From: RBG-16-34-14 sp963798865
GTDB lineage: Bacteria > Bacteroidota > Ignavibacteria > Ignavibacteriales > Ignavibacteriaceae
DNA: 64,000 nt
Assembly (NCBI GenBank): GCA_963798865.1
Contig: CAWCVZ010000004.1
Location: 248,001-312,000, forward strand
Reading direction: 5' to 3'
In this document: in pieces, positions 26,838 through 36,758 of the stretch
Layout of the letters: every line of letters starts with the position of its first letter
Numbering within the stretch: position 1 is the stretch's first letter
Made by a program: the position numbers and the translations under genes
Notes under the pieces: generated by a model
What the model was told of the DNA's origin: nothing
What the model saw: only the letters and a program-made list of their open reading frames with translations
Database searches by the model: none

Positions 26838-29800
26838 ATGAAATTAAAAAATTACATTAAGTTAATTTTGTTGTATGGGATAATAATAAATTTTTTATTC
26901 AGTGCTTTCGTCACGGCGCAGCAAATAAATATTAACCGGATCGAACAAATGCCTAATGCTCCGTCTCCTTATGAAATGAGAAACTGGAAACAGGTTGCAG
27001 CCGGGTACGATAATTTTGTTTTTAATTTAAATCTTTCCGGGCAGTATCTTCCGCTAATCTGGCTGAATACTAATACAATAAATTATCCTGAACATAATAG
27101 TTTCGGGCTGCATACGGTTGTTGGTACAACCGTTCCGTCATCATCTGAAGGTATAAATCTGATACCGGCAACAGTCGGAGCATCTTTAGTAGGAATTGAT
27201 AAGAGCAATCAAAACGGGTATAACTGGGTGCTGATGTGTGAAGAATATTTTAATAAAGCAAATAATGCAAATGTTTATTTAAATCATCCAACCGGAAGTG
27301 CATGGGACGATTGGTGGTATGACGTAATGCCAAATGTATTTTTCTATCAACTATATAATCAATATTCATCAGTTGGGAATTTCAATAATCAATTTATAAC
27401 TGTTGCAGATAGATGGCTTGATGCTGTAAGAGTAATGGGTGGAAGTACAACTCCATGGCAAATCCCTTATATGAATTACCGTGCATTTAATCTGATGACA
27501 ATGACTCCATATTCATCGGGTGTGGTTGAACCTGAAGCTGCCGGTGCATTATCTTGGATACTTTATAATGCTTATTCAGAAACCGGAAATGATAATTACA
27601 GGATTGGTGCTGAATGGTGTATGGAATTCCTGAATTCTCTGACTTCAAATCCTTCTTATGAACTTCAATTATCTTATGGTGCTTACACCTCGGCTAGAAT
27701 GAATGCTGAATTAGGTACAACCTATAATATTCAAAAAATAATTAACTGGTGTTTTGATGTCGGCCCTCTTCGCCAATGGGGAGCCATTACCGGAAACTGG
27801 GGTGGTTATGATGTTGATGGATTAATCGGTGAAGTAAATGGAAGCAATAACTATGCTTTTTTAATGAACACATTTGAACAGGTTGGGACACTTGTCCCTT
27901 TAGTCCGGTATGATGACAGGTTTGCCAGAGCAATCGGTAAATGGGTTTTGAATGCTGCCAATGCAGCGCGGCTGTTATATCCTAACTATCTTCCTGATCA
28001 AAACCAGGATAGTGAAGAATGGGCTCATCAATATGATCCAAATTCTTTTATTGGACACGAAGCTTTACGTCAGTTGCAGAATGGTCAGAGTCCTTATGCA
28101 ACAGGAGATGCAATCAGTGGTAACTGGGGTTTAACAAATCTTGCACTTTATGGTTCTTCACATGTTGGAATACTTGGTGGAATAATTGATACGACAAATG
28201 TTCCTATGATTTTAAAACTTGATCTGTTGAAGACTGATTATTTTCATAAAGAAACTTTCCCAAGTTTTCTTTATTACAATCCCTATCAATCTGAAAAGTC
28301 AGTTACAATAAATGTCGGAAGCGGCATGCACGATATATATGATGCTGTTTCAAACATTATTATTAAATCATCTGTCACTGGTGAAGCGTCAATTATTATT
28401 CCGGCAGATAATGCAGTTGTTGCTGTGATTATTCCTTCTGGCAGTACTATTACTTTTGATTTAGAAAAAGCATTGGTTAATGGTATTGTAATTGATTATT
28501 TGTCCAATCAGCCAGTAACAAATTATCCCCCAAGAATAAAATCTCTTGCGTCGGACAAACAGGTTGTTGCTTTTAATGATTCTGTAAAAATTTATTGTAC
28601 TGCTTTTGATAAAGATAATGACCCATTGACTTATCAGTGGTCAGTTTCGGGCGGGAGTTTTTACGGGGATGATTCACTTATTAATTGGCTTGCGCCATCT
28701 ATAGCCGGTTCATATTTAATTACCTGCACTGTAAATGATAATCATGGCGGTATAATTTCTGATTCACTTTTCATAGAAGCAGTTCAATATATTAATTCGG
28801 ATCCTGTTATTAATGAAATAACTGCTCATCCAAGAAAAATACACCTGAATTCTGATTCTGAAATTAAATGTATTGCAACTGATGCGGATGGAGACACATT
28901 AAATTATTCCTGGTCTGCAATTTACGGTAACATAACGGGTACAGGTTCAACTATTATATGGACAGCTCCATCTTCATCGGGTAATTATTACATAAAGTGC
29001 CGGGTAAATGATAATCGTGGCGGAGAAGCGATAGATAGTATTGGTGTATCTGTTCGTGATACAACAATTCAGCAGACAGGGGATCTTGTTGCATTCTATC
29101 CTTTTAATGGAAATGCAAATGATGAAAGCGGATTCAATAATAATGGAACTGTTTCAGGTGCTTCTCTTGTTGCAGACCGTTGGGGTAATCCATCCAGCGC
29201 TTATTCTTTTGATGGAGTGAACGATTACATAAGCGTGCCCGTCAGTTCAAGCTTAAATTTTCAAAATGCTGTTACTATTAATTTCTGGATTAAAGTGGGA
29301 GATTTTTTCGACAGGGAATCTTATCCTATTTCTCACGGTAACTGGGAAAACCGGTGGAAGATTTCAATTACAAACAGACACATTCGCTGGACAGTTAAAA
29401 CAGCTTCAGGTATTAAAGATCTTGATTCTGAAACAGAATTAGTTCAAAATAATCTTTATAATGTAACAGCACTTTATGACGGCAGCGATTATGAAATCTA
29501 TATAAATGGCGAGCTTGATGCTTTCACCTCTTTTTCAGGATTAATTTTAACAACTCCCATTGCCTTAATGATTGGACAGGTTTTACCGGGTAATAATCAA
29601 TATAATTTTAAAGGAACTTTGGATGATATTCGAATTTATAATTATGCAATCTCGTATGGAACTATACAATCTCTTTATGATTTTGTAACCGGTAACGATG
29701 ATCAACAGGATATTAAGACACCAGAGAATTACAGCTTATTACAAAATTATCCTAATCCGTTTAATGGAGAAACAACTATTAAATTTCAAATTGAAAAAGA

Positions 29801-30002
29801 ATCCAATGTTAAACTTGAAATATTTAATATCCTTGGACAAAAGATTAATACTTTAGTTAACGAACCAAAATCGCCTGGTTCTTATTCTGTTAAATGGAAT
29901 AGCAGAAATGATGCCGGAATGGTAATGAACTCCGGAATTTATTTTGTCCGTATTGTTGCAAATAATTTTTCTGAAACAAAAAAAATAATACTTCTCAAAT
30001 GA
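26838..30002 (+). CDS. Secreted multidomain protein: (alpha/alpha)-type domain, Ig-like repeats, LamG, T9SS signal
   Basis: A 1054-residue exported protein. A signal peptide (to about residue 28) is followed by a large helix-rich, Trp-rich domain of about 430 residues (WDDWWYDVMPNVFFYQLY, VVEPEAAGALSWILYNAY, DSEEWAHQYDPNSFIGHEAL) that looks like a toroid-type glycoside-active domain. Two Ig/PKD-like repeats follow near 565-745 (DPLTYQWSVSGG; DTLNYSWSAIYG), each with a NDNHGG/NDNRGG turn, then a LamG/concanavalin domain near 760-935 (LVAFYPFNGNANDESG) and a T9SS sorting domain (NYPNPFNGETTIKFQIEKE). The order is typical of surface glycan-degrading enzymes. The catalytic family is not recognised. 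Confidence 0.82.
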   Translation: MKLKNYIKLILLYGIIINFLFSAFVTAQQININRIEQMPNAPSPYEMRNWKQVAAGYDNFVFNLNLSGQYLPLIWLNTNTINYPEHNSFGLHTVVGTTVPSSSEGINLIPATVGASLVGIDKSNQNGYNWVLMCEEYFNKANNANVYLNHPTGSAWDDWWYDVMPNVFFYQLYNQYSSVGNFNNQFITVADRWLDAVRVMGGSTTPWQIPYMNYRAFNLMTMTPYSSGVVEPEAAGALSWILYNAYSETGNDNYRIGAEWCMEFLNSLTSNPSYELQLSYGAYTSARMNAELGTTYNIQKIINWCFDVGPLRQWGAITGNWGGYDVDGLIGEVNGSNNYAFLMNTFEQVGTLVPLVRYDDRFARAIGKWVLNAANAARLLYPNYLPDQNQDSEEWAHQYDPNSFIGHEALRQLQNGQSPYATGDAISGNWGLTNLALYGSSHVGILGGIIDTTNVPMILKLDLLKTDYFHKETFPSFLYYNPYQSEKSVTINVGSGMHDIYDAVSNIIIKSSVTGEASIIIPADNAVVAVIIPSGSTITFDLEKALVNGIVIDYLSNQPVTNYPPRIKSLASDKQVVAFNDSVKIYCTAFDKDNDPLTYQWSVSGGSFYGDDSLINWLAPSIAGSYLITCTVNDNHGGIISDSLFIEAVQYINSDPVINEITAHPRKIHLNSDSEIKCIATDADGDTLNYSWSAIYGNITGTGSTIIWTAPSSSGNYYIKCRVNDNRGGEAIDSIGVSVRDTTIQQTGDLVAFYPFNGNANDESGFNNNGTVSGASLVADRWGNPSSAYSFDGVNDYISVPVSSSLNFQNAVTINFWIKVGDFFDRESYPISHGNWENRWKISITNRHIRWTVKTASGIKDLDSETELVQNNLYNVTALYDGSDYEIYINGELDAFTSFSGLILTTPIALMIGQVLPGNNQYNFKGTLDDIRIYNYAISYGTIQSLYDFVTGNDDQQDIKTPENYSLLQNYPNPFNGETTIKFQIEKESNVKLEIFNILGQKINTLVNEPKSPGSYSVKWNSRNDAGMVMNSGIYFVRIVANNFSETKKIILLK

Positions 30003-30021
30003 AAATCATTTCTTAATAAAG

Positions 30022-32595
30022 ATGAAATTTAATTTCTTCATTTTAATCATTCTTTTTCTGAGTTATATATTTATTCCATCAGAAATATTTGCGCAGAATA
30101 AAAACCTTCTTCATATAAAAAGCACAAAAGAAGTTGGACAGATTGAGGTAGGGAGTCCTTTTGTCGGGATTGAAATTCACAAAAGTTTTCCAATGCTGAA
30201 CAGGATAAGTTTTTATTATCCCGTGGCTAACAGTATAGATATAAGTGATGATTACTGGAAACGGGAAAATTTCAGAATAATGTCCCTGGGATTGAAAGTT
30301 GGAAATTCACCCAAAAGAATGCTTGAGAATGAAGTGTATGAAGTTGATCAAACACCTTATTCTGTGTCATTTACAAAAGAGAAATATGAAAGTGAAATTA
30401 AAATCAGTTATGAGTTTTGTAAAAATGAACCTGCAATGGTTGTGACATATCTCATTACCAACAGATCAAAAGCTGAAAAAGATTATGAAGTCTATACACG
30501 GTTAGAAACAGTTTTAAGAACAAGTCATTCATATAATTTAATAGATAATGCTTATACTGAATTTGAAAGGGAAGGGTATATACTAAGAATTAATTACCCC
30601 GATATTGAAACAGGAAACTGCCAGGTTTTTATTGAGAATGCCGGGCTTCTTCCGGAAAGCTTTACAACGTCATCCACAATCAGAAATAAATATAGTAACC
30701 CTGATGATTGGTGGTTGAAAACGGATTCAGAGTTACTCAATAAAATTATTCCGAAAGAAAATCCTGCCAAACCGATAGCATCTTTTATTTATAATAAAAA
30801 ATTACAACCGGGTGACTCAATAAAAATTGTTCAAATAATCGGTTCATCATTAATTACTGAAGGAAAACAAAAAACAGATTACCTTCTTAAAAATTATGAA
30901 AAGGAAATTCAAGAATATGAAAATTATATTGTTTCCGAATCAATAAATAAAAATCCGATTCTCACTGGTGACGATGATCTTGATTTTACTTCGATATGGG
31001 CAAAAGCCGTTGTAACAACTAACGCACATTATATTAATGGTAATATTGTCCCAATGCCGGCTCCGGCAGAATATAATTTTTATTTTACTCACGATGCATT
31101 ACTTACTGATCTTGCTGCAGTTAATTTTGATCTTGTAAGAGTAAAGAGAGATTTAAAATATATTGTCAGCCTTGCTGATTCTAATAAAACAATTCCGCAC
31201 GCTTACTATTGGAAAGATTCACTTTATAAAACTGAATTTGCGGGAACTGAAAACTGGAATCATTTCTGGTTTACTTTAGTTTGTGCAAGATATCTTCGCC
31301 ATTCAGGCGATAAGGAATTTCTTAATCAGCTTTATCCTTTTATAGAAAAAAGCATTGAAACAGCTTTAAAGAATAAAGGAGAAAATGATTTGATGTGGTC
31401 TTTCAGACCGGACTGGTGGGATATCGGAAATAATTTTGGTCCGCGAGCCTATATGACAATCCTTGCTATCCGTGCTTTGGGAGAGTTTAATTTTATATCT
31501 GCCTCATTAAACAAAAACATTTCTCAGCTGCAAGCCTACGAGGGACTTACAAACAGGATGAACAAAAATTTAGTTGATTCTCTCTGGGATAATAAACTCA
31601 ATTACTTGATAAGTTATTTTGAAGATAGAACAGAAGATAAACATATTTACATGGGATCCCTCCTTGCCTCGCATTTTAATTTATTAGATGAGGATAAAAA
31701 TTTAAAATTAATTACTACTGCAAAGGAAAATCTTCTGGATGAAAAACTTGGCATTTATACACTCTATCCTATGGATTTAAATAAGCTGATTGATTATATG
31801 AGGTTTGCAGGTAATGAAGCAGGTGATCCTTATTACTATGCAAATGGGGGAATCTGGCCGCACGGAAATGCCTGGTATGCGCTTGGATTAATTAGTAATG
31901 GTTTTAATGATGAAGCATTAAGTTTCATAAAACGCACAATGACACTGAAAGGAATACTAAATAGTCCTAACGGACAGCCTGCTTTATATGAATATAGAAT
32001 CAGCGATAAAAATAATCCGGATGTTTATGGAAAAATAGACAAACCGCAGTTTCTTTGGGCAGGCGGCTGGTATCTTTATACTCTCTACAATTTATTTGGA
32101 TTGAGAGAAAATGAATGGAACATTTCATTCACTCCTTATATTCCGCAAGAATTGGATCCGGTTAATTTAACAGTCACCATCAAAGGGATTCCGGTTAATG
32201 TTGAAATTTATGGAGAGGGGAAAGATGTTGCTTCAATTATTTATGATAATGAAGAAATACATTCCCTGGTTGTTCCTGAAAATATTGATGGAATAAAACA
32301 GATTAAAATAAAATTAGGGAACGCGGAAACCCCTTATCTCTGTTCAGCAAATGCAATAGTTCTTCTACCGGTTTATAATAAAGATTCAAAAACTCTGGAG
32401 TTTGATCTTGAAACTTTTGAGGGGCACCAGATTGAATTTGAAATAAAATCTCCGCTTGAATTAAAAAACATTCTTTTAAATGGAAAGAAAATGAATGAAG
32501 GAATTTCTGTTGAAATAAAAAATAATTTATATGAAATAAAGGCTCAACACTCTGCTCAATTAGATCATAATCATTATATAATAAATTTTAAATGA
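30022..32595 (+). CDS. Exported glucosidase-like protein with central (alpha/alpha)6 barrel
   Basis: An 857-residue exported protein with signal peptide (cleavage near SEIFAQ). A beta-rich N-terminal domain (to about 300) is followed by an (alpha/alpha)6 barrel (about 310-690) resembling the amylo-alpha-1,6-glucosidase/GH15/GH63 group: PAPAEYNFYFTHDALLTD, HAYYWKDSLY, DLMWSFRPDWWDIGNNFGPR, GGIWPHGNAWYALGLI, QFLWAGGWYLYTLYNLFG. A beta-sandwich closes the protein. The acidic residues in FRPDWWD and the GGIWPHGNAW stretch are candidate active-site parts. I cannot name the GH family or linkage. It is the last plus-strand gene of the locus, with only 22 bases to a convergent gene. Confidence 0.8.
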   Translation: MKFNFFILIILFLSYIFIPSEIFAQNKNLLHIKSTKEVGQIEVGSPFVGIEIHKSFPMLNRISFYYPVANSIDISDDYWKRENFRIMSLGLKVGNSPKRMLENEVYEVDQTPYSVSFTKEKYESEIKISYEFCKNEPAMVVTYLITNRSKAEKDYEVYTRLETVLRTSHSYNLIDNAYTEFEREGYILRINYPDIETGNCQVFIENAGLLPESFTTSSTIRNKYSNPDDWWLKTDSELLNKIIPKENPAKPIASFIYNKKLQPGDSIKIVQIIGSSLITEGKQKTDYLLKNYEKEIQEYENYIVSESINKNPILTGDDDLDFTSIWAKAVVTTNAHYINGNIVPMPAPAEYNFYFTHDALLTDLAAVNFDLVRVKRDLKYIVSLADSNKTIPHAYYWKDSLYKTEFAGTENWNHFWFTLVCARYLRHSGDKEFLNQLYPFIEKSIETALKNKGENDLMWSFRPDWWDIGNNFGPRAYMTILAIRALGEFNFISASLNKNISQLQAYEGLTNRMNKNLVDSLWDNKLNYLISYFEDRTEDKHIYMGSLLASHFNLLDEDKNLKLITTAKENLLDEKLGIYTLYPMDLNKLIDYMRFAGNEAGDPYYYANGGIWPHGNAWYALGLISNGFNDEALSFIKRTMTLKGILNSPNGQPALYEYRISDKNNPDVYGKIDKPQFLWAGGWYLYTLYNLFGLRENEWNISFTPYIPQELDPVNLTVTIKGIPVNVEIYGEGKDVASIIYDNEEIHSLVVPENIDGIKQIKIKLGNAETPYLCSANAIVLLPVYNKDSKTLEFDLETFEGHQIEFEIKSPLELKNILLNGKKMNEGISVEIKNNLYEIKAQHSAQLDHNHYIINFK

Positions 32596-32617
32596 ACTTA
32601 TTCAAAAAGATAAAATT

Positions 32618-33547
32618 TTACCTTTGGTAACAGCAAATACAAATTTCTTCATTTGTAACAACCGCAAAATCTGATCGTCCTTCAGTCCATGCACCAGCAT
32701 CCATATAAATATGTGACCCGTTATTAAAATTTGTGTCTAAGTAAGGATGATGTGTGTGTCCGATGATGCATATTTTTGCATCGGGCATATCCGGTATATT
32801 TTTAAGGCGCTGTGAGTAGTAATCAAAATATTTAATTCCATACTTCTCTTTGTACTCATCTTCTGAAGGATAATTATAGTTAGGTGTTTCACCTGAAGTT
32901 ACTCCCCAGGCATAATTATCATCCTTGCCAATGTTATTAGTGCTAACAAGAATATTTGCAAAAAAAAGATTTATCTCTCTTATAGTTTTAAAAACAACCT
33001 GGGATATTTCCCAGAAGGTTGCATTAGGATTTGAAAAATCAGACCATTTATCAGCAGTAAAACCATGCTCTATATAAATTTTTCCTTCATTTGCAGCAAA
33101 AGAATATGCGGGGAAATGTCTCAACTCAAAATCATGATTGCCGTAAAGAAAATGAGTTCTCATTCCATTCATATTATTAATTATCTGATCATATTCCGGA
33201 TTTGACATTCTTATCTCAACCGAAGTTGCATTAGCTCCATGCAGCCCGGGAAACCTTTGTTCAAATATATCCCCGATCTGATAAATTCTTAAAGTCTTTC
33301 CTTGCAAAGCAAGTTCTTCTTTTAGTGTATCAAGATGATCAAGTAAGTTCAATAAAGCTTTTGAGCCAAATTTAAAATTATCAAGGTTAGAATTAAATAT
33401 GTACATGTGCATATCGGGAATAATAACCAGGATATCGCAGCTCTTTAAAACAGGCCGCCATTCTTCAGGAATAGGTGAAGGATATCCGCCATTTGAAATA
33501 ATGTTAATCTTATTATTATTTCTTATGAAATCGTGCAGTATCTTCAT
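32618..33547 (-). CDS. Calcineurin-like metallophosphoesterase
   Basis: A 309-residue cytoplasmic protein of the metallophosphoesterase superfamily. Metal-binding motifs appear in order: PDMHMY (in place of the usual D-x-H), IGDIFEQRFPG, GNHDFELRH and IGHTHHPYLD. The layout is closest to the LpxH/UDP-2,3-diacylglucosamine hydrolase-like group, but membrane-binding features are not clear and the substrate is unknown. It follows the exported-protein gene at 33554 by 6 bases and likely shares its transcript. It converges with the glycan locus. Confidence 0.85.
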   Translation of the reverse strand: MKILHDFIRNNNKINIISNGGYPSPIPEEWRPVLKSCDILVIIPDMHMYIFNSNLDNFKFGSKALLNLLDHLDTLKEELALQGKTLRIYQIGDIFEQRFPGLHGANATSVEIRMSNPEYDQIINNMNGMRTHFLYGNHDFELRHFPAYSFAANEGKIYIEHGFTADKWSDFSNPNATFWEISQVVFKTIREINLFFANILVSTNNIGKDDNYAWGVTSGETPNYNYPSEDEYKEKYGIKYFDYYSQRLKNIPDMPDAKICIIGHTHHPYLDTNFNNGSHIYMDAGAWTEGRSDFAVVTNEEICICCYQR

Positions 33548-33553
33548 AAATAT

Positions 33554-34240
33554 TTATCTCCATTTGAAAGATGAAATTGGTTCTCCATTAAGTTCCAATA
33601 ATTCAATGGGATATATTTCATATTGTAAATCTTTTAATAATACTGTTTGTCCATCGCTTAAAATATTTATTGAATACCAGTAAGAAATTTTTCGCCATGG
33701 ATGATCACTATAGTGAACTTCGGCATAAAGATCCCGGCTGCTTTCAAGTTCAGGAAAAGAATCTTTTAAACTAAGGGAACGGGATTTTTTTAAATTCATT
33801 ACCGTTGAAGTAAATATTGAATCATTATAAAAGATTTCTACAGTGTCACCGAAAGAAATATCCATCCTGTAAAAATCCGGAAACTGGTACCACACTGAAA
33901 GCAATCCTTTTTCGGTTGCATATTCATCCATAAAAATTTTAATATCTGGGTCACTATAAACACGTCCCAGTCCTTCAGACTCTTCTAACTTTTGTTTGCT
34001 CCCTAGACTGGCAACTGGAATTTTTATTTCATCATTCCAGTTTTTAAAAATATCTCTCACTAAATAATATGGCATTCCAGTAGTTAATTTCCCATTCATT
34101 AAACTATCTATTAAAAGTGAACCGGCTGCATTATGCTTAAATCTATCAATGTCCGGTGTACCTAAAAGAGGATAATTGCAGCTTGATTTTAGAAAGCAAA
34201 AGGAAAGTACAATTAAAAGTAAACGATAGGATAGTTTCAT
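33554..34240 (-). CDS. Exported protein of unknown function
   Basis: A 228-residue protein with a hydrophobic signal sequence and a Cys at residue 21 (LKSSCNYPLLG). The lipobox is imperfect, so lipoprotein status is uncertain. The mature part begins with a helical stretch (HNAAGSLLIDSLMNGKLTTGMPYYLVRDIFKNW), like small outer-membrane assembly-type domains, and ends in beta-rich sequence. No family recognised. First gene of a two-gene minus-strand unit with a phosphoesterase. Confidence 0.7.
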   Translation of the reverse strand: MKLSYRLLLIVLSFCFLKSSCNYPLLGTPDIDRFKHNAAGSLLIDSLMNGKLTTGMPYYLVRDIFKNWNDEIKIPVASLGSKQKLEESEGLGRVYSDPDIKIFMDEYATEKGLLSVWYQFPDFYRMDISFGDTVEIFYNDSIFTSTVMNLKKSRSLSLKDSFPELESSRDLYAEVHYSDHPWRKISYWYSINILSDGQTVLLKDLQYEIYPIELLELNGEPISSFKWR

Positions 34241-34528
34241 TTTTTAAAATTGAACTCCTGTAAAATTTTAATTAACCCGTTCTGATGGAAAAGAAAGAGT
34301 ATAGTAGCAAATACCTTTAACCATAAATCGAAGCGAACTTACTACTATTGAATTAATTATTCAAATTAATCCTGATAGATTCATTAATTAGTTAACTTTT
34401 GGTTCAATTAAAATCACAAAAAAAACTTGATTTTTTTTTATTATTGTTTGTCTTCCTCAAAAAAAAGATTATTTTTACAATTATTCGAGGGTACTATTTA
34501 TTTAATTACATCATTTTAGGAGGTCCTA

Positions 34529-36568
34529 ATGAACCAACTTTTCAAACTATCTATTGTTTTAGTTTTAATGTTATCTTTTACTGGTTTAGCGCAGGATAAT
34601 TGGAAAAATGATAATTCTCCCAAAAATCCTAAAGGTCCAAATTTTATAACTAATTCCGTTAGAAGTAATAATAATATTAGAGAATCTTTTGAAGGAACAA
34701 CTTTTCCACCTTCAGGTTGGGCCCAGATAAATGTATCAGGAGGTACTGGATGGGCAAGGATACCTGTTGGCACAACTCCTGTCCCTGGATTTAATGGCGG
34801 GGAAGTTACGGCTACTCCTGATGGCAATGGTGGTTCTGCAATGGCATACATGGATTATAATCTAGGTGGTGCAACTTCAAATGATAATTGGTTAGTTACC
34901 TTGCAATTATTAAATATTACAGCTAATGATTCATTATCCTTCTGGTTAAGAAAATTTGGAAATTATGCCGACAATCTAGATGTTAAAATTTCTACTACAG
35001 TCAATAATGATGCATCTGCTTTCAATGTTACAGTTCACAATTTTGTTTTTGCAGCTGCAGATTCCGGCTGGGTTTACTATTCATATCCGATTGGTAGCTT
35101 GGTACCAGCAGGTTCAAATATTTATATTGGATTTAGAGAACATGTATTAGACAACAATGTTGATGGAGCTGCATTATTTGTTGATCTTGTTAAAGCAGGT
35201 CCAGATGTTGGTCCTGGACTAGCAACTAATCCTAATCCGGTAAATAATGCAACCAATGTAGATATTGATGCTGATTTAAGCTGGTCAAATCCAGGTGGTG
35301 CTACATCCGTAGCTGTTTATTTCGGATCTAATCCTGGAAGCTTATCTTCTGTTTACAGCGGTTCATTAATTTCTACTTGGGATCCAGGAACAATGGCATA
35401 TAATACACATTATTACTGGAGAATAGACGAAACAGATGGTACTGGTATTACAACAGGTAATTTATGGTCATTTACTACAGAATCAGATCCAAACATAGTT
35501 GCTGTATTTACAGAAAATTTTGAATCCGGACTTGGCAATTGGACGGTTACAAATCTGGGTGGTACTTGTGATTGGCAAATATTTAATTCAACTACTTGGC
35601 AATCTACTTCACTCCCAACTTTACCTGGTGGGACGGGAGGGCAATGGTTAGGCGCTAATTCCGATGGTTGCGGAGTTGGGACAACGATGAATACCCTGAT
35701 TACAATGAATGCAGGGATTGATTTAAGTCAATATCAGAGAGTTGATTTAATTTATGATTCTGATTTCAGAATTTTTAGTACTGATATTGGAATGCTTGAT
35801 ATTAGCGTTGATGGTGGAAATGTCTGGACAAACTTACGTACATTATCAGGTGCAAGTGTAAGGAATGAACACGTTGAGGTAAATATCAGTTCATTTGCGG
35901 CATTGAAGTCTGATGTAAGATTTAGAATGAGTTATTCAGGAGCGTATGATTATTGGTGGTGTTTAGATAACATCATAGTTAACGGTTCAGATGCAGTTCC
36001 GGTTGAATTAACATCATTTGCCGGATCGGTTGTTGGTGGAAAGGTAAACCTTAATTGGTCAACCGCTACAGAAACCAATAACTATGGTTTTGATGTTGAA
36101 AGAAAAGTAACTGGTCAAGAATTCGCAAAAGTTGGATTTGTTGCTGGTTTTGGAACAACAACAGAAGCAAGAAACTACAACTTTGTTGATAACAGTGTTA
36201 CCTCAGGAAATTATACTTACAGGTTAAAACAAGTAGATCTTGATGGAACATCTGAGTATTCAAATGAAGTTGAAGTAAGTCTTGCACCGTCTTCATATTC
36301 ATTGGATCAGAACTATCCAAATCCATTCAACCCATCAACAAAGATAAACTTCAGTCTTGCTTCGGATTCAAAGGTAACATTAAAGATATTTGATGTACTT
36401 GGACAGGAAGTAACGACATTGATAAATGGAAGCTTAAGTGCAGGAATTCATAACCTGAACTTTGATGCTTCTGGAATAAACAGTGGAGTTTACTTCTACA
36501 CAATAGAAGCAACCGGTGTTGATGGAACAAATTTCAAATCAACAAAGAAGATGATGCTTACTAAGTAA
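34529..36568 (+). CDS. Secreted T9SS protein 1 of 4: adhesin-like domains and FN3
   Basis: A 679-residue exported protein behind a perfect AGGAGG site (34518-34525 region). Signal peptide ends near GLAQ. Two choice-of-anchor J-like beta domains (ESFEGTTFPPSGWAQ; ENFESGLGNWTVTN) flank an Ig/FN3-like domain (NATNVDIDADLSWSNPGG ... YYWRIDETDGTG). From about residue 490 it carries the shared cassette of about 190 residues (VPVELTSFAGSVVGGKVNLN ... NYPNPFNPSTKINFSLA ... KKMMLTK), ending in the T9SS type A sorting domain. Likely surface-attached or released; no catalytic motif seen. Its second half is nearly identical in DNA to three downstream genes. Confidence 0.87.
   Translation: MNQLFKLSIVLVLMLSFTGLAQDNWKNDNSPKNPKGPNFITNSVRSNNNIRESFEGTTFPPSGWAQINVSGGTGWARIPVGTTPVPGFNGGEVTATPDGNGGSAMAYMDYNLGGATSNDNWLVTLQLLNITANDSLSFWLRKFGNYADNLDVKISTTVNNDASAFNVTVHNFVFAAADSGWVYYSYPIGSLVPAGSNIYIGFREHVLDNNVDGAALFVDLVKAGPDVGPGLATNPNPVNNATNVDIDADLSWSNPGGATSVAVYFGSNPGSLSSVYSGSLISTWDPGTMAYNTHYYWRIDETDGTGITTGNLWSFTTESDPNIVAVFTENFESGLGNWTVTNLGGTCDWQIFNSTTWQSTSLPTLPGGTGGQWLGANSDGCGVGTTMNTLITMNAGIDLSQYQRVDLIYDSDFRIFSTDIGMLDISVDGGNVWTNLRTLSGASVRNEHVEVNISSFAALKSDVRFRMSYSGAYDYWWCLDNIIVNGSDAVPVELTSFAGSVVGGKVNLNWSTATETNNYGFDVERKVTGQEFAKVGFVAGFGTTTEARNYNFVDNSVTSGNYTYRLKQVDLDGTSEYSNEVEVSLAPSSYSLDQNYPNPFNPSTKINFSLASDSKVTLKIFDVLGQEVTTLINGSLSAGIHNLNFDASGINSGVYFYTIEATGVDGTNFKSTKKMMLTK
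36059..36568 (+). repeat. T9SS C-terminal cassette, copy 1
   Basis: About 510 bases coding for the C-terminal linker and sorting domain. It matches 37491-38000 with only a few differences by eye (for example at 36110 and near the end), and 39805-40314 and 41594-42105 closely. The matching stops at the gene ends. Confidence 0.9.
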
Positions 36569-36597
36569 AAAAATATTATCATTATCATCTTTACTTT

Positions 36598-36629
36598 AAA
36601 AAGTCCCGAATAAAATCGGGACTTTTTTT
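36598..36629 (+). terminator. Rho-independent terminator
   Basis: AAGTCCCGA (36601-36609) pairs with TCGGGACTT (36616-36624), extended by A/T pairs, followed by a T run. Ends the transcript of T9SS gene 1. Confidence 0.9.
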
Positions 36630-36653
36630 CTGGTTCAAAATTAAAAATATTTA

Positions 36654-36682
36654 TTGCATTATTAGAATATTTTAATTATTGT
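36654..36682 (+). promoter_or_regulatory. Sigma70-like promoter of T9SS gene 2
   Basis: TTGCAT (36654-36659), 17-base spacer, TATTGT (36677-36682). The same boxes with the same spacing precede T9SS genes 3 and 4. Confidence 0.65.
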
Positions 36683-36758
36683 AGCATCAATTCTAAATCT
36701 ATATTTATTTTTTAATTCACAAGGGGAGTATTTTAAACAAATTATCCGGAGGTAGTTC

